From the NCBI RefSeq assembly GCF_027531025.1, contig NZ_JAPZQX010000002.1:372001-436000 (forward strand): a DNA stretch of 64,000 bases, given 5' to 3'. Numbering within the stretch: the stretch's first letter is position 1; each line of letters starts with the position of its first letter. The position numbers and the translations under genes are program-made. This stretch comes from Novosphingobium sp. (GTDB lineage: Bacteria > Pseudomonadota > Alphaproteobacteria > Sphingomonadales > Sphingomonadaceae). The notes below the pieces were generated by a model. That model did not search any database. It was not told where the DNA came from and saw nothing but the letters and a program-made list of their open reading frames with translations. Shown piece after piece: positions 27,801-39,106 of the stretch.

Positions 27801-28679
27801 TTACAGCGCTTCCGCGCCAGCAATGATTTCAATCAGTTCGGTGGTGATCGCGGCCTGGCGGCTGCGGTTGTACTGGATGGTCAGCTTCTGGATCAGCTCG
27901 CCCGCGTTGCGCGTCGCGTTGTCCATCGCGGTCATCGAGGCGCCCTGTTCAGAAGCCTGGTTTTCCAGCAATGCGCCGAACAGCTGGGTCTTGAGGTAAC
28001 GCGGCAGCAGCGCGGCCAGGATCGCTTCCTCTTCCGGTTCGTATTCCACCACGGCGCCGCTGTCGTTGGCGGCGGCGGCAGTGGGGGCGGGCACCGGAAT
28101 GATCTGCTGTTCGGTCGGGTCCTGCTGGAGCGCCGACTTGAACTTGGCATAGAACAGGTGGGCGACGTCAAACTTGCCTTCGTCGTAGAGTGCGACCAGC
28201 TCGGCAGCGATCTTCTCGGCTTCGGCAAAGCCCGGTTCGCGCACTTCGGTGGTGTCGAACATGGCCAGCACGGCCTTGGGATAGTTCCGGCGGATCACCG
28301 CGCGGCCCTTGCGGCCGACGAGGTAGAACAGCACGGTCTTGCCCTCGGCCTCAAGCGCGCGGGCCTTGACCAGCGCCGCCTTGACAATGTTCGAGTTGAA
28401 CGCGCCGCACAGGCCCTTGTCGCTGTTGGCGACAACCAGCAGATGGACCTGGTCCTTGCCAGTGCCGGCGAGAAGCTTCGGCGAGTGTTCGCTGACCGAG
28501 ATCTTGCTGGCGAGCGAGCCCATCACCGTGGCGAGGCGCGCGGCATAGGGACGCGCGGCTTCGGCCGCGGTCTGCGCCTTGCGCAGCTTCGCGGCCGCGA
28601 CCATCTGCTTGGCCTTGGTGATCTTCTGGGTCGACTTGACCGAGTTGATCCGACCTTTGAGTTCCTTAAGCGAGGCCAT
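27801..28679 (-). CDS. atpG: ATP synthase F1 gamma subunit
   Basis: The central-stalk gamma subunit, 292 residues. The N-terminal helix [20 protein letters not shown] and the C-terminal [21 protein letters not shown] block are typical, and [11 protein letters not shown] is present. An insert around residues 195-210 ([14 protein letters not shown]) corresponds to the variable loop region that differs among alphaproteobacteria. The gene is 24 bases from atpD and 23 from atpA within the operon. Confidence 0.97.
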   Translation of the reverse strand: MASLKELKGRINSVKSTQKITKAKQMVAAAKLRKAQTAAEAARPYAARLATVMGSLASKISVSEHSPKLLAGTGKDQVHLLVVANSDKGLCGAFNSNIVKAALVKARALEAEGKTVLFYLVGRKGRAVIRRNYPKAVLAMFDTTEVREPGFAEAEKIAAELVALYDEGKFDVAHLFYAKFKSALQQDPTEQQIIPVPAPTAAAANDSGAVVEYEPEEEAILAALLPRYLKTQLFGALLENQASEQGASMTAMDNATRNAGELIQKLTIQYNRSRQAAITTELIEIIAGAEAL

Positions 28680-28702
28680 GAAGCCTTACCCTTTCAATCG
28701 GA

Positions 28703-30235
<1,533 letters not shown>

Positions 30236-30790
30236 TCAGCCTTTCATCGCTTGCGCGAGCGTGTTCAAACGGGTGCGGATCGAACTGTCGATCTGGGTGG
30301 AGCCGATCCGGACCACCAGACCCCCGAGTACTTCGGGGTCGACATTCGCCTTGATCTTCACGTCCTTGCCCTCGCGTGCCTTGAGCTTGGCGGCGAGTTC
30401 CTTGACCTGGGCATCGGTCAGCGGGTGAGCACTGGTCACCTCGGCCGTCACTTCGCCGCGGGCGGCGGCAGCGATGGTGGCAAAGGCGCGGACGATTTCG
30501 GGCAGCTTGGCCAGGCGGCGGTTGGCCGCCAGCACGCCGACGAAATTCTGCGTCAGGGGCGAAAGGCCGAGCAGCTTGCCGACTTCGCCCATCGCGGCAG
30601 CGGCAGCATCGCGGCCGATCTGCGGATTGCGAATCAGCGCGGCCAGATCGGCATTGCCGAGGATCGCCTGGCCCAGCTTGTCGAGATCGCCCTCGACCGC
30701 CGTGACCGCCTTGGATTCGCTGGCCAGATCATAAAGCGCAGAGGCGTATCGCCCCTGCAAGCTGGCCGTAATGCCGCCGGAATTCTCCAC
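30236..30790 (-). CDS. atpH: ATP synthase F1 delta subunit
   Basis: The peripheral-stalk delta subunit, 184 residues, which joins F1 to the b subunits. The core reads [13 protein letters not shown] at the N-terminus and [25 protein letters not shown] near the end, the latter being the conserved C-terminal block. I chose the GTG at 30790, which gives [16 protein letters not shown] and has AAGGAA about nine bases upstream; the frame continues back to 30838. First gene of the operon; F0 genes are not in the window. Confidence 0.93.
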   Translation of the reverse strand: MENSGGITASLQGRYASALYDLASESKAVTAVEGDLDKLGQAILGNADLAALIRNPQIGRDAAAAAMGEVGKLLGLSPLTQNFVGVLAANRRLAKLPEIVRAFATIAAAARGEVTAEVTSAHPLTDAQVKELAAKLKAREGKDVKIKANVDPEVLGGLVVRIGSTQIDSSIRTRLNTLAQAMKG

Positions 30791-30871
30791 GCGCTCAAGT
30801 TCCTTGCATCGGGTGCATTGATGGGGCGGACAGGACACGAAAAACGAGCCACCGCCCCTCAGACGGGGGCG

Positions 30872-30900
30872 CGCATAGCGGCGATTGTGCTGCGATGCAA
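30872..30900 (-). promoter_or_regulatory. Putative atpH promoter (CTTGCA-N17-TATGCG)
   Basis: On the minus strand TTGCAT (30895-30900) and TATGCG (30872-30877) are 17 bases apart, about 80 bases upstream of atpH. The pattern closely resembles the candidate rpmF promoter (TTGCAA, then TATAGG), including flanking bases. Each box matches the consensus only partly. Confidence 0.4.
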
Positions 30901-30949
30901 GGTGGGGCTAGGTTCTAATCGGGCACCAGACCGGGAGAGGCATAAAAGG

Positions 30950-31630
30950 ATGGGCGAAACGATCACGATCACCATGTCGGACGGGCATCAGATGCCGGTC
31001 TATCATGCCATGCCCAGCGGTGAGCGCCGGGGCGGGCTGGTGCTGGTCCAGGAAATCTTCGGGGTGACCGACCACATCCGCGAACTGTGCGACGAATATG
31101 CCGAAGACGGCTATGAAGTGCTCAGCCCCGGCCTGTTCGACCGCGAGCAGCCGGGCTGCGCGCTGGGCTATACCGGCAGCGATTGGGAACGCGCGATCCA
31201 GATTGCCCGAACCGAGCATGACTGGGACCAGGGCCTGAAGGATACGCAGGTCTGCATCGACTGGCTGGCCGCGAAGGGCCATCCGGTGTTCATTGTCGGC
31301 TATTGCTTCGGCGGCTCGGTCGCCTGGCGGATGGCGCAGATCAGCCCGAACCTTGACGGCGCCTCATGCTATTATGGTGGCTATATCGCCACGCGCTTTG
31401 CCGACGAGGCGCCGCAATGCGCCGCGATCTGTCACTTCGGCCGCTATGACAACCTGGTCGACTTCGCCCCGGTCGAAAAGCTGATCGAGAAGCAGCACCC
31501 CACCGCGCAGGTCTTCGTCTACGAGGCCGGGCATGGCTTCAATTCGGACCGGCGCAAGGACTGGCACCCGGAAAGCGCGGACCTGGCCAAAGAGCGGACC
31601 CTGATGCTGTTCCGGGCGCTGGGCGGCTGA
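30950..31630 (+). CDS. Dienelactone hydrolase family protein
   Basis: A 226-residue alpha/beta hydrolase whose nucleophile is Cys in GYCFGGSVAW, as in dienelactone hydrolase; the acid and base are probably the Asp in HFGRYDNLV and the His in YEAGHGFNSD. Such enzymes open lactones or ester bonds in aromatic degradation, but no aromatic pathway genes are next to it. The ATG at 30950 is preceded by AAAAGG; the same frame is open for two kilobases upstream, which is antisense to atpA and not coding. Divergent from atpH. Confidence 0.9.
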   Translation: MGETITITMSDGHQMPVYHAMPSGERRGGLVLVQEIFGVTDHIRELCDEYAEDGYEVLSPGLFDREQPGCALGYTGSDWERAIQIARTEHDWDQGLKDTQVCIDWLAAKGHPVFIVGYCFGGSVAWRMAQISPNLDGASCYYGGYIATRFADEAPQCAAICHFGRYDNLVDFAPVEKLIEKQHPTAQVFVYEAGHGFNSDRRKDWHPESADLAKERTLMLFRALGG

Positions 31631-31712
31631 CACCGGGTTTTGACCGCAAGGCGCGGGACGCGAATCCGTCAGGGCCGTTCTAGGTCGGGCTCCGCAACAA
31701 CGGAGTATCCCC

Positions 31713-32192
31713 ATGACCTATCGCATCACCGGCCTGCCGCGCGCGGCCTTCAGCCACCTGATCGGCGCGAGCGACGCCGAACTGGCGCGCCACAATGCCG
31801 TGCGGATGACCGCCAGCCGCCCGCAGAGCGCACCCTGCCGGATCACCCTGGTCGATGCCGAACCCGGCGAAACACTGATCCTGGTGAACCATGTCAGCCA
31901 CGACGTGGCGAATCCCTACCGCGCGAGCCATGCGATCTTCGTGCGGGAAGCCGCCGGTCCGGCCGCCAGCTATGTCGATGCGGTGCCGCCCGTCTTCGTC
32001 CCCCGCATCCTGTCGCTGCGGGCCTTTGACGAGCAGGGCATGATGATCGACGCGCGGCTGACCCAGCCCGGTGAGGCCGATGGCGGGATCCGCCAGCTGC
32101 TTGCCAATCCCGCGACAGCCTATATCCATGCCCACAATGCGACCCGTGGCTGCTTTTCGACCCGGATCGATCGCCACGGAGCCGCGGCATGA
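31713..32192 (+). CDS. DUF1203 domain protein
   Basis: A 159-residue protein of the DUF1203 family. Conserved elements include PCRITLVDAEPGETLILVNH, ASHAIFVREA and a C-terminal AYIHAHNATRGCFSTRIDR with His and Cys residues that look like a binding or active site. Function is unknown. The ATG at 31713 begins the conserved YRITGLP motif. Its end overlaps ada by four bases (ATGA), so it is translated with that repair protein. Confidence 0.87.
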   Translation: MTYRITGLPRAAFSHLIGASDAELARHNAVRMTASRPQSAPCRITLVDAEPGETLILVNHVSHDVANPYRASHAIFVREAAGPAASYVDAVPPVFVPRILSLRAFDEQGMMIDARLTQPGEADGGIRQLLANPATAYIHAHNATRGCFSTRIDRHGAAA

Positions 32193-33232
32193 CCATCGAC
32201 GACGATGATTGCTGGACCGCCGTGCTGGCGCGCGACCGGGCCTTTGACGGACGCTTTGTCACCGGTGTGCTGACCACGCGAATCTATTGTCGGCCGAGCT
32301 GCGCCGCGCGGCATCCGGCGCGGAGCAACGTGCGCTTCTTTGCCGACAGCGCGGCGGCGCGGGCGGCGGGCCTGCGCCCATGCAAGCGCTGCTCGCCCGA
32401 CGATGTCAGCCGCGACGAGCGCGCCGTGCTGGCCGCGATCGCCGCGATCAAGGCTGCCGAACAACCGCTGGCCTTGGCCGCGCTGGCGGCGGAGGCGGGC
32501 TATTCGCCCAGCCACTTCCAGCGCGTGTTCACCCGCCACACCGGGCTATCCCCGGCCGCCTATGCCCGCGCCCTGATGCAGGAGCGGGCGGCCGAGGCGC
32601 TGACTGGCGAGCGCCGCGTCACCGACGCGATCTATGCCGCGGGCTATTCGGCCCCCAGCCGGTTCTATGACAACAATCAGGGGAGACTGGGTATGGCGCC
32701 TTCGGCCTGGGCCAATGGCGGCCGCGGCGTCACGATCCACTGGGCCGTGGTGGCAACCAGCCTTGGCCCGATGCTGGTCGCCGCGACCGACAAGGGCGTT
32801 TGCCGCCTGTCGTTCAACGAGGACCGCTCGGCGCTGGAAGCGCGCTTCCCGAACGCCGAACTGGTCGAAGGCGGAGCCGACTTCGCCGCGCTGCTTGAAC
32901 AGGTGGTCGCCGCGGTCGAGCAGCCGGGCGACTATGCCCATATCCCGCTCGACGTGAAGGGCACCGCCTTCCAGGAAGCCGTCTGGCAGGAACTGCGCCG
33001 GATCCCGCCGGGCGAAACGCGCAGCTACGCCCAGCTTGCCGCCGCCGTGGGGCGCCCGAAGGCGGTCCGGGCGGCGGGCAGCGCCAACGGGGCCAATAAT
33101 GTCGCCGTGCTGATCCCTTGCCACCGGGTGATCGCCAGCGGCGGCGGCCTGGGCGGCTATGCCTATGGGCTGGCGATCAAGCGCCAGCTGCTGGAGAAGG
33201 AAGGGGCACTCAGCCCCGGCGATCAGGACTAG
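32189..33232 (+). CDS. ada: Bifunctional Ada: methylphosphotriester acceptor/regulator and O6-methylguanine-DNA methyltransferase
   Basis: A 347-residue Ada protein. The zinc-binding N-terminal domain has Cys34, Cys38, Cys65 and Cys68 (IYCRPSC and PCKRC); the first would accept methyl from phosphotriesters. An AraC-type HTH region follows (LAALAAEAGYSPSHFQRVFTRH), then the methyltransferase domain with active-site Cys311 in IPCHRVIASGG. It should repair alkylated DNA and, once methylated, activate its own operon. The stop shares the tetranucleotide CTAG with the convergent GST gene. Confidence 0.95.
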   Translation: MTIDDDDCWTAVLARDRAFDGRFVTGVLTTRIYCRPSCAARHPARSNVRFFADSAAARAAGLRPCKRCSPDDVSRDERAVLAAIAAIKAAEQPLALAALAAEAGYSPSHFQRVFTRHTGLSPAAYARALMQERAAEALTGERRVTDAIYAAGYSAPSRFYDNNQGRLGMAPSAWANGGRGVTIHWAVVATSLGPMLVAATDKGVCRLSFNEDRSALEARFPNAELVEGGADFAALLEQVVAAVEQPGDYAHIPLDVKGTAFQEAVWQELRRIPPGETRSYAQLAAAVGRPKAVRAAGSANGANNVAVLIPCHRVIASGGGLGGYAYGLAIKRQLLEKEGALSPGDQD

Positions 33233-33873
33233 CTGAGCATCGGCGGCATGCCCGGTTCGCACTTGCTCATGGCCCGCTGATAGGCCGGGCGCTCACCGAT
33301 CCGCTGCAGATAGGCCGCGATATTGGGGTAGGCATCGAGCGACATGCCGCCAAAGGCGCGCGAGGTCGTCAGGTTGAAGCCCATCATGATGTCGGCCAGG
33401 GTCAGGTTGCGCCCGCCGAAGAACTCCGCCTCACCCAGTCGCGCGTTCGTCAGCGCCCAGGCCTTGGCGACGCGATCGGCCACGAAGGGCGGAGCTGTCG
33501 CCGCCCCCAGCGACTGCGCCACCAGCCCCATCATGCCATTGGTCATGAAGGTGGCGTTGGAAAAGTGGAACCAGAACAGGTGATCGGCAAAGTCCGGATC
33601 ATCGACCCCCGGTGACAGGCGGCAGCCGCCATACTTGCGGTCGATATATTCGCAGATCGCCCCGCTTTCGCCCAGCACCAGACTTTGCCCGTCCTTGGCA
33701 TCGGTAATGACCGGCGCGATCCCCATCGGGTGCAGCGCCTTGTATTCATCGGGCGCCAGCCGGTTGTCCTCGCGGCGGGTATAGAGTTTGAGGTCGTATT
33801 CGATCCCCAGCTCCTCGCACAGCCAGACGATCCGCTCGGACTGGGAAATGCGCAGGTGGTGGACAGTCAGCAT
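33229..33873 (-). CDS. Glutathione S-transferase family protein
   Basis: A 214-residue GST. The N-terminal thioredoxin-like domain reads MLTVHHLRISQSERIVWLCE and includes IAPVITDAKDGQSLVLGESGAICEYID, where the Glu-Ser pair binds glutathione. The likely catalytic residue is Ser10 or Ser12, as in the bacterial beta/nu-type relatives. The C-terminal helical domain is complete. Its start overlaps the photolyase gene by seven bases, making it the third gene of the priA-photolyase-GST operon. Confidence 0.9.
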   Translation of the reverse strand: MLTVHHLRISQSERIVWLCEELGIEYDLKLYTRREDNRLAPDEYKALHPMGIAPVITDAKDGQSLVLGESGAICEYIDRKYGGCRLSPGVDDPDFADHLFWFHFSNATFMTNGMMGLVAQSLGAATAPPFVADRVAKAWALTNARLGEAEFFGGRNLTLADIMMGFNLTTSRAFGGMSLDAYPNIAAYLQRIGERPAYQRAMSKCEPGMPPMLS

Positions 33874-35453
33874 GGGGAATCCTCTCGATCTGGCGTGGTC
33901 TTATGAGCATGGGCCCAGCCGCCGCTGGCCGGTTGCAATTGCTGGAGGAAGGCATCGGCGCTGGCAAGGTATTCGTTGCGCTTGGCTTCGGTCATTCGCC
34001 GCCAGGTGGCATAGGGATTGGCGAGGCGCGGGTTGCGGGCGAGCTTGCCCTCGTTGCGGGCGAGGAAGTGCCAGTAGAGCGCATTGAAGGGGCACCCACG
34101 GGGGCCTGTCTTGACCTTCACGTCATAGATGCAGGTACCACAATAGCCACTCATCCGGTCGATATAGGCACCGCTTGCGGCATAGGGCTTCGAAGCCAGC
34201 CGCCCGCCATCGGCAAACAGCGCCATGCCGGCGACATTGGGCAGTTCGACCCAGTCGAAGGCATCGGCGTAGACCACCAGGAACCAGTCGGCGACCTCCT
34301 GTGGCCGGATCCCGGCCAGCAGGGCGAAATTGCCCAGCACCATCAGTCGCTGGATGTGGTGGGCATAGGCATTGTCGCGGGTGGTGCGCACGCAATCGGC
34401 GAGGCAGGCCATCGGCGTTTCGCCGGTCCAGTAGAAGTCCGGCAGCGGGCGCTCGGCTTCCAGGAAATTGGCCTCGGCCAGCCCCGGCATTTCCAGCCAG
34501 TAGACCCCGCGGATGTATTCCCGCCAGCCGATCAATTGCCGGATGAAACCCTCGACCGCCGCCAGCGGCGCGCGGCCGGCGTGGTATTCGGCTTCGGCGC
34601 GGCGCGAGAGGTCGACCGGATCGAGCAGGCCGAGGTTGATCGCCGGGGAGAGGACCGCATGAAACAGGAAATCCTGCCCCGCCACCATGGCATCCTGCCA
34701 TTGGCCGAAGGTAGGCAGGCGTTGGCGCAGGAAAGTTTCGGCCGCCACCTCGGCCTCAGCCGCCGTCACCGGCCAGTTGAAGCGCTCGAGCGATCCGAAG
34801 TGCTGGCCGAACCTGTCCCCGATCAGTTCCAGCACTTCCCGCGTGATCGCATCGGGGCCGAAGCGGGGCAGGGGCGGGCCTTTCAGCCCTGGCGGCGGGC
34901 CGGAGCGGTTCTCGGCGTCATAGTTCCACTTGCCGCCGACCGGCTCCTTGCCATCCATCAGGATGCCCGTACGCCGCCGCATCTCGCGGTAGAAGAACTC
35001 CATGCGGAGTTCCTTGCGCCCCGCTGCCCAGCCTGCGAATTCGTCGCGCGAACAAAGAAAGCGACTGTCGGGCAGGATCTCGACCGGGCAGCCCACAAAG
35101 GTCTGCCAATCGAGCATGGCCTGCTCGACCCGCCAGTCGCCCGGTTCGACCACGCGGATCAGGCGCGGGGCGTGGCGCTGGGCCGCGCGGATCACTTCGC
35201 CGGTGAAGCTGCCGGTATTGTCCGGATCGGTCAGCGACACATAGTCCACCCGCCAGCCCGCCGCGCGCAATTCCGCCGCGAAGTGGCGCATGGCGGATAG
35301 GATCAGCGCGATCTTGGCCTGGTGGTGGCGCACATGGGTGGCTTCCTCGGCCACTTCCATCATCAGCACCACCGTATCGGCCGGATCGCAGCCCTGCAGG
35401 CTTGCCAGCCGGTGCGACAGCTGATCGCCCAGGATCGGAACCAGAACGGTCAT
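33867..35453 (-). CDS. Cryptochrome/photolyase family protein, FeS-BCP type
   Basis: A 528-residue photolyase-related protein (COG3046). Four Cys expected to hold a [4Fe-4S] cluster are visible: one in LADCVRTTRDNAYAHHIQRL and three in SGYCGTCIYDVK...GCPFN. TVLVPILGDQLSHRLASLQ is the family N-terminus. Characterised members are (6-4) photolyases or photoreceptors binding FAD and a lumazine antenna; which applies here is not known. The ATG at 35453 overlaps priA's stop by four bases, and the frame upstream lies inside priA. Confidence 0.93.
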   Translation of the reverse strand: MTVLVPILGDQLSHRLASLQGCDPADTVVLMMEVAEEATHVRHHQAKIALILSAMRHFAAELRAAGWRVDYVSLTDPDNTGSFTGEVIRAAQRHAPRLIRVVEPGDWRVEQAMLDWQTFVGCPVEILPDSRFLCSRDEFAGWAAGRKELRMEFFYREMRRRTGILMDGKEPVGGKWNYDAENRSGPPPGLKGPPLPRFGPDAITREVLELIGDRFGQHFGSLERFNWPVTAAEAEVAAETFLRQRLPTFGQWQDAMVAGQDFLFHAVLSPAINLGLLDPVDLSRRAEAEYHAGRAPLAAVEGFIRQLIGWREYIRGVYWLEMPGLAEANFLEAERPLPDFYWTGETPMACLADCVRTTRDNAYAHHIQRLMVLGNFALLAGIRPQEVADWFLVVYADAFDWVELPNVAGMALFADGGRLASKPYAASGAYIDRMSGYCGTCIYDVKVKTGPRGCPFNALYWHFLARNEGKLARNPRLANPYATWRRMTEAKRNEYLASADAFLQQLQPASGGWAHAHKTTPDREDSPC

Positions 35454-37615
35454 ACGAAGGAATAAGGATCGATATCGACCGCGACCCGCACCCCTTGCGG
35501 GAAAGTCAGCGCACCCAGCCATTGCCGGATGATGTCCTGCAATTGCGCCGAACGGCGGGCATTGATCAGCAGGCGATAGCGATAGCGCCCGCGCAGCAGG
35601 GCCAACGGGGCAGGGGCTGGGCCCAGGATCATGACGTCAGGAAGGCTTGGCCGCGCGCCGCCGATCTGGCGGGCGGCCTCGCGCGCTTCGGCTTCGTCCT
35701 CGCTCGAAACGATGATCGCGGCCCAGCGGCCGAACGGCGGAGCGCCGGCATCGCGGCGCGCCTCGGCCTCGGCGGCATAGAAGGCGTCGCGGTCACCAGC
35801 GGCGAGCGCGGCGATCACGGCGGCTTCGGGATGGCGGGTCTGGATCAGCACTTCGCCGGGTTTTACCCCGCGCCCGGCGCGCCCGGCTACCTGGGCTATC
35901 TGCTGGTAGGTCCGCTCCGCCGCGCGCAGATCGCCGCCCTCCAGCCCCATGTCGGCATCGATCACGCCGACCAGCGTCAGTTCGGGGAAGTGATAGCCCT
36001 TGGTCACCAGCTGGGTGCCGACGATCACGTCGATCGCCCCGCCTTCAGCCCGGGCGACGAAATCGCCGATCTTTTCGGGGCTGTTGAGCGTGTCCGAGGT
36101 GGCGATGGCGATCCGGGCATCGGGGAACAGCGCGGTCACCTCGTCGGCGATGCGTTCCACGCCCGGACCACAGGCGACCAGGCAATCGGGCGTGTGGCAT
36201 TCGGGGCAGGCTTCGGGCACTTCGGCGGCATGGCCGCAATGGTGGCAGGCCAGCCGCCGTGACAGGCGATGCTCGACCAGCCAGGCCGAACAATTCGGGC
36301 ACTGGAAGCGATAGCCGCAATGGCGGCACAGCGTCAGCGGGGCATAGCCGCGCCGGTTGAGGAACAGCAGCGACTGTTCGCCGCGCCCCAGCCGCTCTTC
36401 CAGCGCCTTGACCAGCGAGGGGGCGATCCAGTGTTGGCGCGGCGGCTCGTCCTTGCGCAGGTCGACCACCTCGATGTGCGGCAGCGTCGCCCCGCCGAAC
36501 CGGCTGGGCAGGTCGATCTTCCGGTAAACCCCGGCCTCGGCCAGTTGCAGCGATTCGAGCGCCGGGGTCGCACTGGCCAGGATCACCGGGATGGCCTCGA
36601 ACCGGGCGCGGATCACCGCCACGTCGCGCGCGTTATAGCGCACGCCATCGTCCTGCTTGAACGAGACCTCGTGCGCCTCGTCGACCACGATCAGGCCGAG
36701 TTGCTTGAACGGCATGAACAGCGCGGAGCGCGCGCCGACCACCACCTGCGCCTCACCCGAAACGATTGCCCGCCAGGCGCGGCGCCGCTCGCTCTGCTTG
36801 AGGTTGGAATGCCACAGCACCGGCGGCACGCCGAACCGGGCCTCGAACCGGCGCAGGAAATTCTCGGTCAGGGCGATTTCGGGCAGCAGCACCAGCACTT
36901 GCCGCCCGCGCCGCACGGCTTCGGCAATCGCCTCGAAATAGCATTCGGTCTTGCCCGAACCGGTGACGCCATCGAGCAGGAAGGGCTGGAACCGCCCGGC
37001 ATCGACCGCCGCGACAAATTCTTCGGCCGCCGCCTGCTGCTCCTCGGACAGCTCCGGCTGGGCGTGGTCGGGCCGGGCGCGGGGATAGCGGCGGTCAAGG
37101 TCGACCGTCACCGGCTCGAGGATCCCGGCATTGACCATCCCGCGCAGCACGCCTTCGGAAACGCTGGCCAGTTCGGCCAGTTCGCGGATCGAGGCCTGCT
37201 CACCCTGCAAGGCATCGAGCGCGGCGGCGCGCTGCGGCGTCAGCCGGGCGGGTTCATGGCCCGACAGGCGGTATTCGGTGGTCGTCCCGCCGCCGCGCAG
37301 CGCCGCCATCGATCCCAGCATCATCCGCGCCACCGAATTGAGCGGGGCGCAGTAATAGTCCGCCGTCCACTCGATCAGCCGCCGCAGGGCTTCCGAAATC
37401 GGCGGCACTGGTAGCACTTCCAGCAAGGGGCGCAGCTTGGCCTCGGGCACTTCGGTGCCTTCGAGCCGCTCCGGCTCCCACACGATCCCCAGTACCTGGC
37501 GCGGGCCCAGCGGAGCGATCACCAGGCTGCCGAGTTCGATCGCCATGCCGGGTGGAACCCGATAATCCAGCACCGACAGCACGGGATTGAAAACAAGGAG
37601 TCGGACGCGGTTCAT
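35450..37615 (-). CDS. priA: Primosomal protein N' (replication restart helicase)
   Basis: A 721-residue PriA helicase that reloads the replisome at stalled forks. The Walker A motif is LDGVTGSGKTE and the DEAH box is IVVDEAHEVSFK. Eight zinc-binding Cys are present in CRHCGYRFQCPNC and the following CHHCG and CPEC motifs. The ATG at 37615 starts the family N-terminus MNRVRLLVFNPV; the frame extends 13 codons upstream. It heads an operon with the photolyase and GST. On the minus strand TTGCCG and CATATA, 18 bases apart, are a possible promoter. Confidence 0.95.
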   Translation of the reverse strand: MNRVRLLVFNPVLSVLDYRVPPGMAIELGSLVIAPLGPRQVLGIVWEPERLEGTEVPEAKLRPLLEVLPVPPISEALRRLIEWTADYYCAPLNSVARMMLGSMAALRGGGTTTEYRLSGHEPARLTPQRAAALDALQGEQASIRELAELASVSEGVLRGMVNAGILEPVTVDLDRRYPRARPDHAQPELSEEQQAAAEEFVAAVDAGRFQPFLLDGVTGSGKTECYFEAIAEAVRRGRQVLVLLPEIALTENFLRRFEARFGVPPVLWHSNLKQSERRRAWRAIVSGEAQVVVGARSALFMPFKQLGLIVVDEAHEVSFKQDDGVRYNARDVAVIRARFEAIPVILASATPALESLQLAEAGVYRKIDLPSRFGGATLPHIEVVDLRKDEPPRQHWIAPSLVKALEERLGRGEQSLLFLNRRGYAPLTLCRHCGYRFQCPNCSAWLVEHRLSRRLACHHCGHAAEVPEACPECHTPDCLVACGPGVERIADEVTALFPDARIAIATSDTLNSPEKIGDFVARAEGGAIDVIVGTQLVTKGYHFPELTLVGVIDADMGLEGGDLRAAERTYQQIAQVAGRAGRGVKPGEVLIQTRHPEAAVIAALAAGDRDAFYAAEAEARRDAGAPPFGRWAAIIVSSEDEAEAREAARQIGGARPSLPDVMILGPAPAPLALLRGRYRYRLLINARRSAQLQDIIRQWLGALTFPQGVRVAVDIDPYSFV

Positions 37616-37680
37616 CTGGGCTGCTATATGGAGACCGCCTGAGGGTGGCGGCAAGTGCCGCGCAATCGCAGGAGAGCATC

Positions 37681-38364
37681 ATGACCCCGATTTCCGCATT
37701 CGCGCCCAGCCGCCGCGCGTTCCTGGCCGGTTCTTCCGCCGTGGCCCTGCTGGCGCTGCCGGGCTGCAGTTCGATGGGCAAGATCAGCTATACTGAGGCG
37801 ATCCGCCGCCTGCTGGTGCTGGCAAGCGAGCGGGCCTTTGCCCGCATGGCCGCGCCGGGCGGCTATTGGGACCAGGCGGTGGAGCGGATCGGGCTGGACC
37901 GCTTCCTGGGTCGGCGCGGCGATGTGCTCGGACGGATCCTCACCTCGCGCCTGTTCAAGGACCGGCTGGAGGATGCCGTCGCGGATATCGCCGTGCGCGG
38001 TTCCTATCGCGTGGCCCCGATTGTGGCCGATACGGTGCGGATGATCGGGATCGAGAACGCGATTGATCTCGTCCGCGGCGGGCCGTCTGCGGCGACCGAT
38101 TTCCTGCGCCGCTCGATGGCCGATGGGTTGGTGGAAACGCTGGTGCCTGAAGTGGGCGGGGCGCTGCGCGTGGCGCGCGAGCCGTTGATCGGGCAGGTGC
38201 TGGCGGCGCTGACTGGCGTCGATCTCGACCGGGTGGCGCGCGGCTTTGCGGCCGAGGTGGACAGTGCGATCTGGCGCGAGATCGGGGTCGAGGAAGCCGC
38301 CATCCGGGCCGATCCGGTGGCAACGCGCGATCCGCTGCTGACCGCGGCGCTCAAGGTGGTCTAG
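37681..38364 (+). CDS. DUF4197 lipoprotein
   Basis: A 227-residue protein with an SRRAFLAGSSAV segment, a twin-arginine-like export signal, and a lipobox LLALPGC, so it is probably a membrane-anchored lipoprotein exported via Tat. The rest is an alpha-helical DUF4197 domain (SYTEAIRRLLVLASERAFARM at its start). Function is unknown. The ATG at 37681 has GGAG eight bases upstream. It is divergent from priA. Its stop codon is the first part of a 12-base tandem repeat. Confidence 0.85.
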   Translation: MTPISAFAPSRRAFLAGSSAVALLALPGCSSMGKISYTEAIRRLLVLASERAFARMAAPGGYWDQAVERIGLDRFLGRRGDVLGRILTSRLFKDRLEDAVADIAVRGSYRVAPIVADTVRMIGIENAIDLVRGGPSAATDFLRRSMADGLVETLVPEVGGALRVAREPLIGQVLAALTGVDLDRVARGFAAEVDSAIWREIGVEEAAIRADPVATRDPLLTAALKVV

Positions 38365-38392
38365 CGGGGCATCTAGCGGGCCATCTAGCGGG
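38361..38392. repeat. 12-base tandem repeat (CTAGCGGGSCAT) at a stop codon
   Basis: CTAGCGGGGCAT, CTAGCGGGCCAT and CTAGCGGG follow one another at 38361-38392, about 2.7 units. The TAG in the first unit is the DUF4197 stop codon, so the repeat copies the stop codon and the bases after it into the short gap before fsa. Confidence 0.85.
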
Positions 38393-38444
38393 TTGGTGCG
38401 GGCTTCCCTATAGCAACCGGGAATCAACCCCGGAGCGCTGACCC

Positions 38445-39095
38445 GTGAAGTTCTTTGCCGACACCGCCGAAATCGCCGAGATCAAGGAACTGGCTGCCAC
38501 TGGCCTGCTCGATGGCGTGACCACCAATCCCAGCCTGATCATGAAATCGGGCCGCGATTTCATGGAAGTGACCCGCGAGATCTGCGGGATCACCAGCGGC
38601 CCGGTCAGCGCGGAAGTGGTCGCGCTCGATCACGAAGGGATGATGCGCGAGGCGGAAGTGCTGCGCAAGATCGCCGACAACGTCTGCATCAAGGTGCCAC
38701 TGACCATCGATGGCCTGAAGACCTGCAAGGCGCTGACCGACGATGGCACCATGGTCAACGTCACGCTGTGCTTCTCGGCCGCCCAGGCGCTGCTGGCGGC
38801 CAAGGCCGGGGCGACCTTCGTCTCGCCCTTCGTCGGCCGCCACGATGACAATGGCTTCGATGGCATGGCGCTGATCAGCGACATTCGTCTGATCTACGAC
38901 AATTACGGCTTTGCCACGGAAATCCTCGTCGCCTCGGTCCGTCACGGCATCCACGTGTTGGAAGCTGCCAAGATCGGCGCCGACGTGATGACCGCGCCGC
39001 CCTCGGTCATCAAGGGCCTGTTCAAGCATATCCTGACCGAGAAGGGCATCGAAGGCTTCCTGGCCGACTGGGCCAAGACCGGGCAGTCGATCTGA
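38445..39095 (+). CDS. fsa: Fructose-6-phosphate aldolase / small transaldolase
   Basis: A 216-residue class I aldolase of the transaldolase family, subgroup TalC/Fsa. The Schiff-base Lys is in NVCIKVPLT, and [22 protein letters not shown] and [12 protein letters not shown] are conserved. Members of this length include both F6P aldolases and true transaldolases; residues alone do not settle which. The start is a GTG at 38445, nine bases after GGAG. It is 11 bases before cobT. Confidence 0.93.
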   Translation: MKFFADTAEIAEIKELAATGLLDGVTTNPSLIMKSGRDFMEVTREICGITSGPVSAEVVALDHEGMMREAEVLRKIADNVCIKVPLTIDGLKTCKALTDDGTMVNVTLCFSAAQALLAAKAGATFVSPFVGRHDDNGFDGMALISDIRLIYDNYGFATEILVASVRHGIHVLEAAKIGADVMTAPPSVIKGLFKHILTEKGIEGFLADWAKTGQSI

Positions 39096-39106
39096 GCGCA
39101 TAAGCG

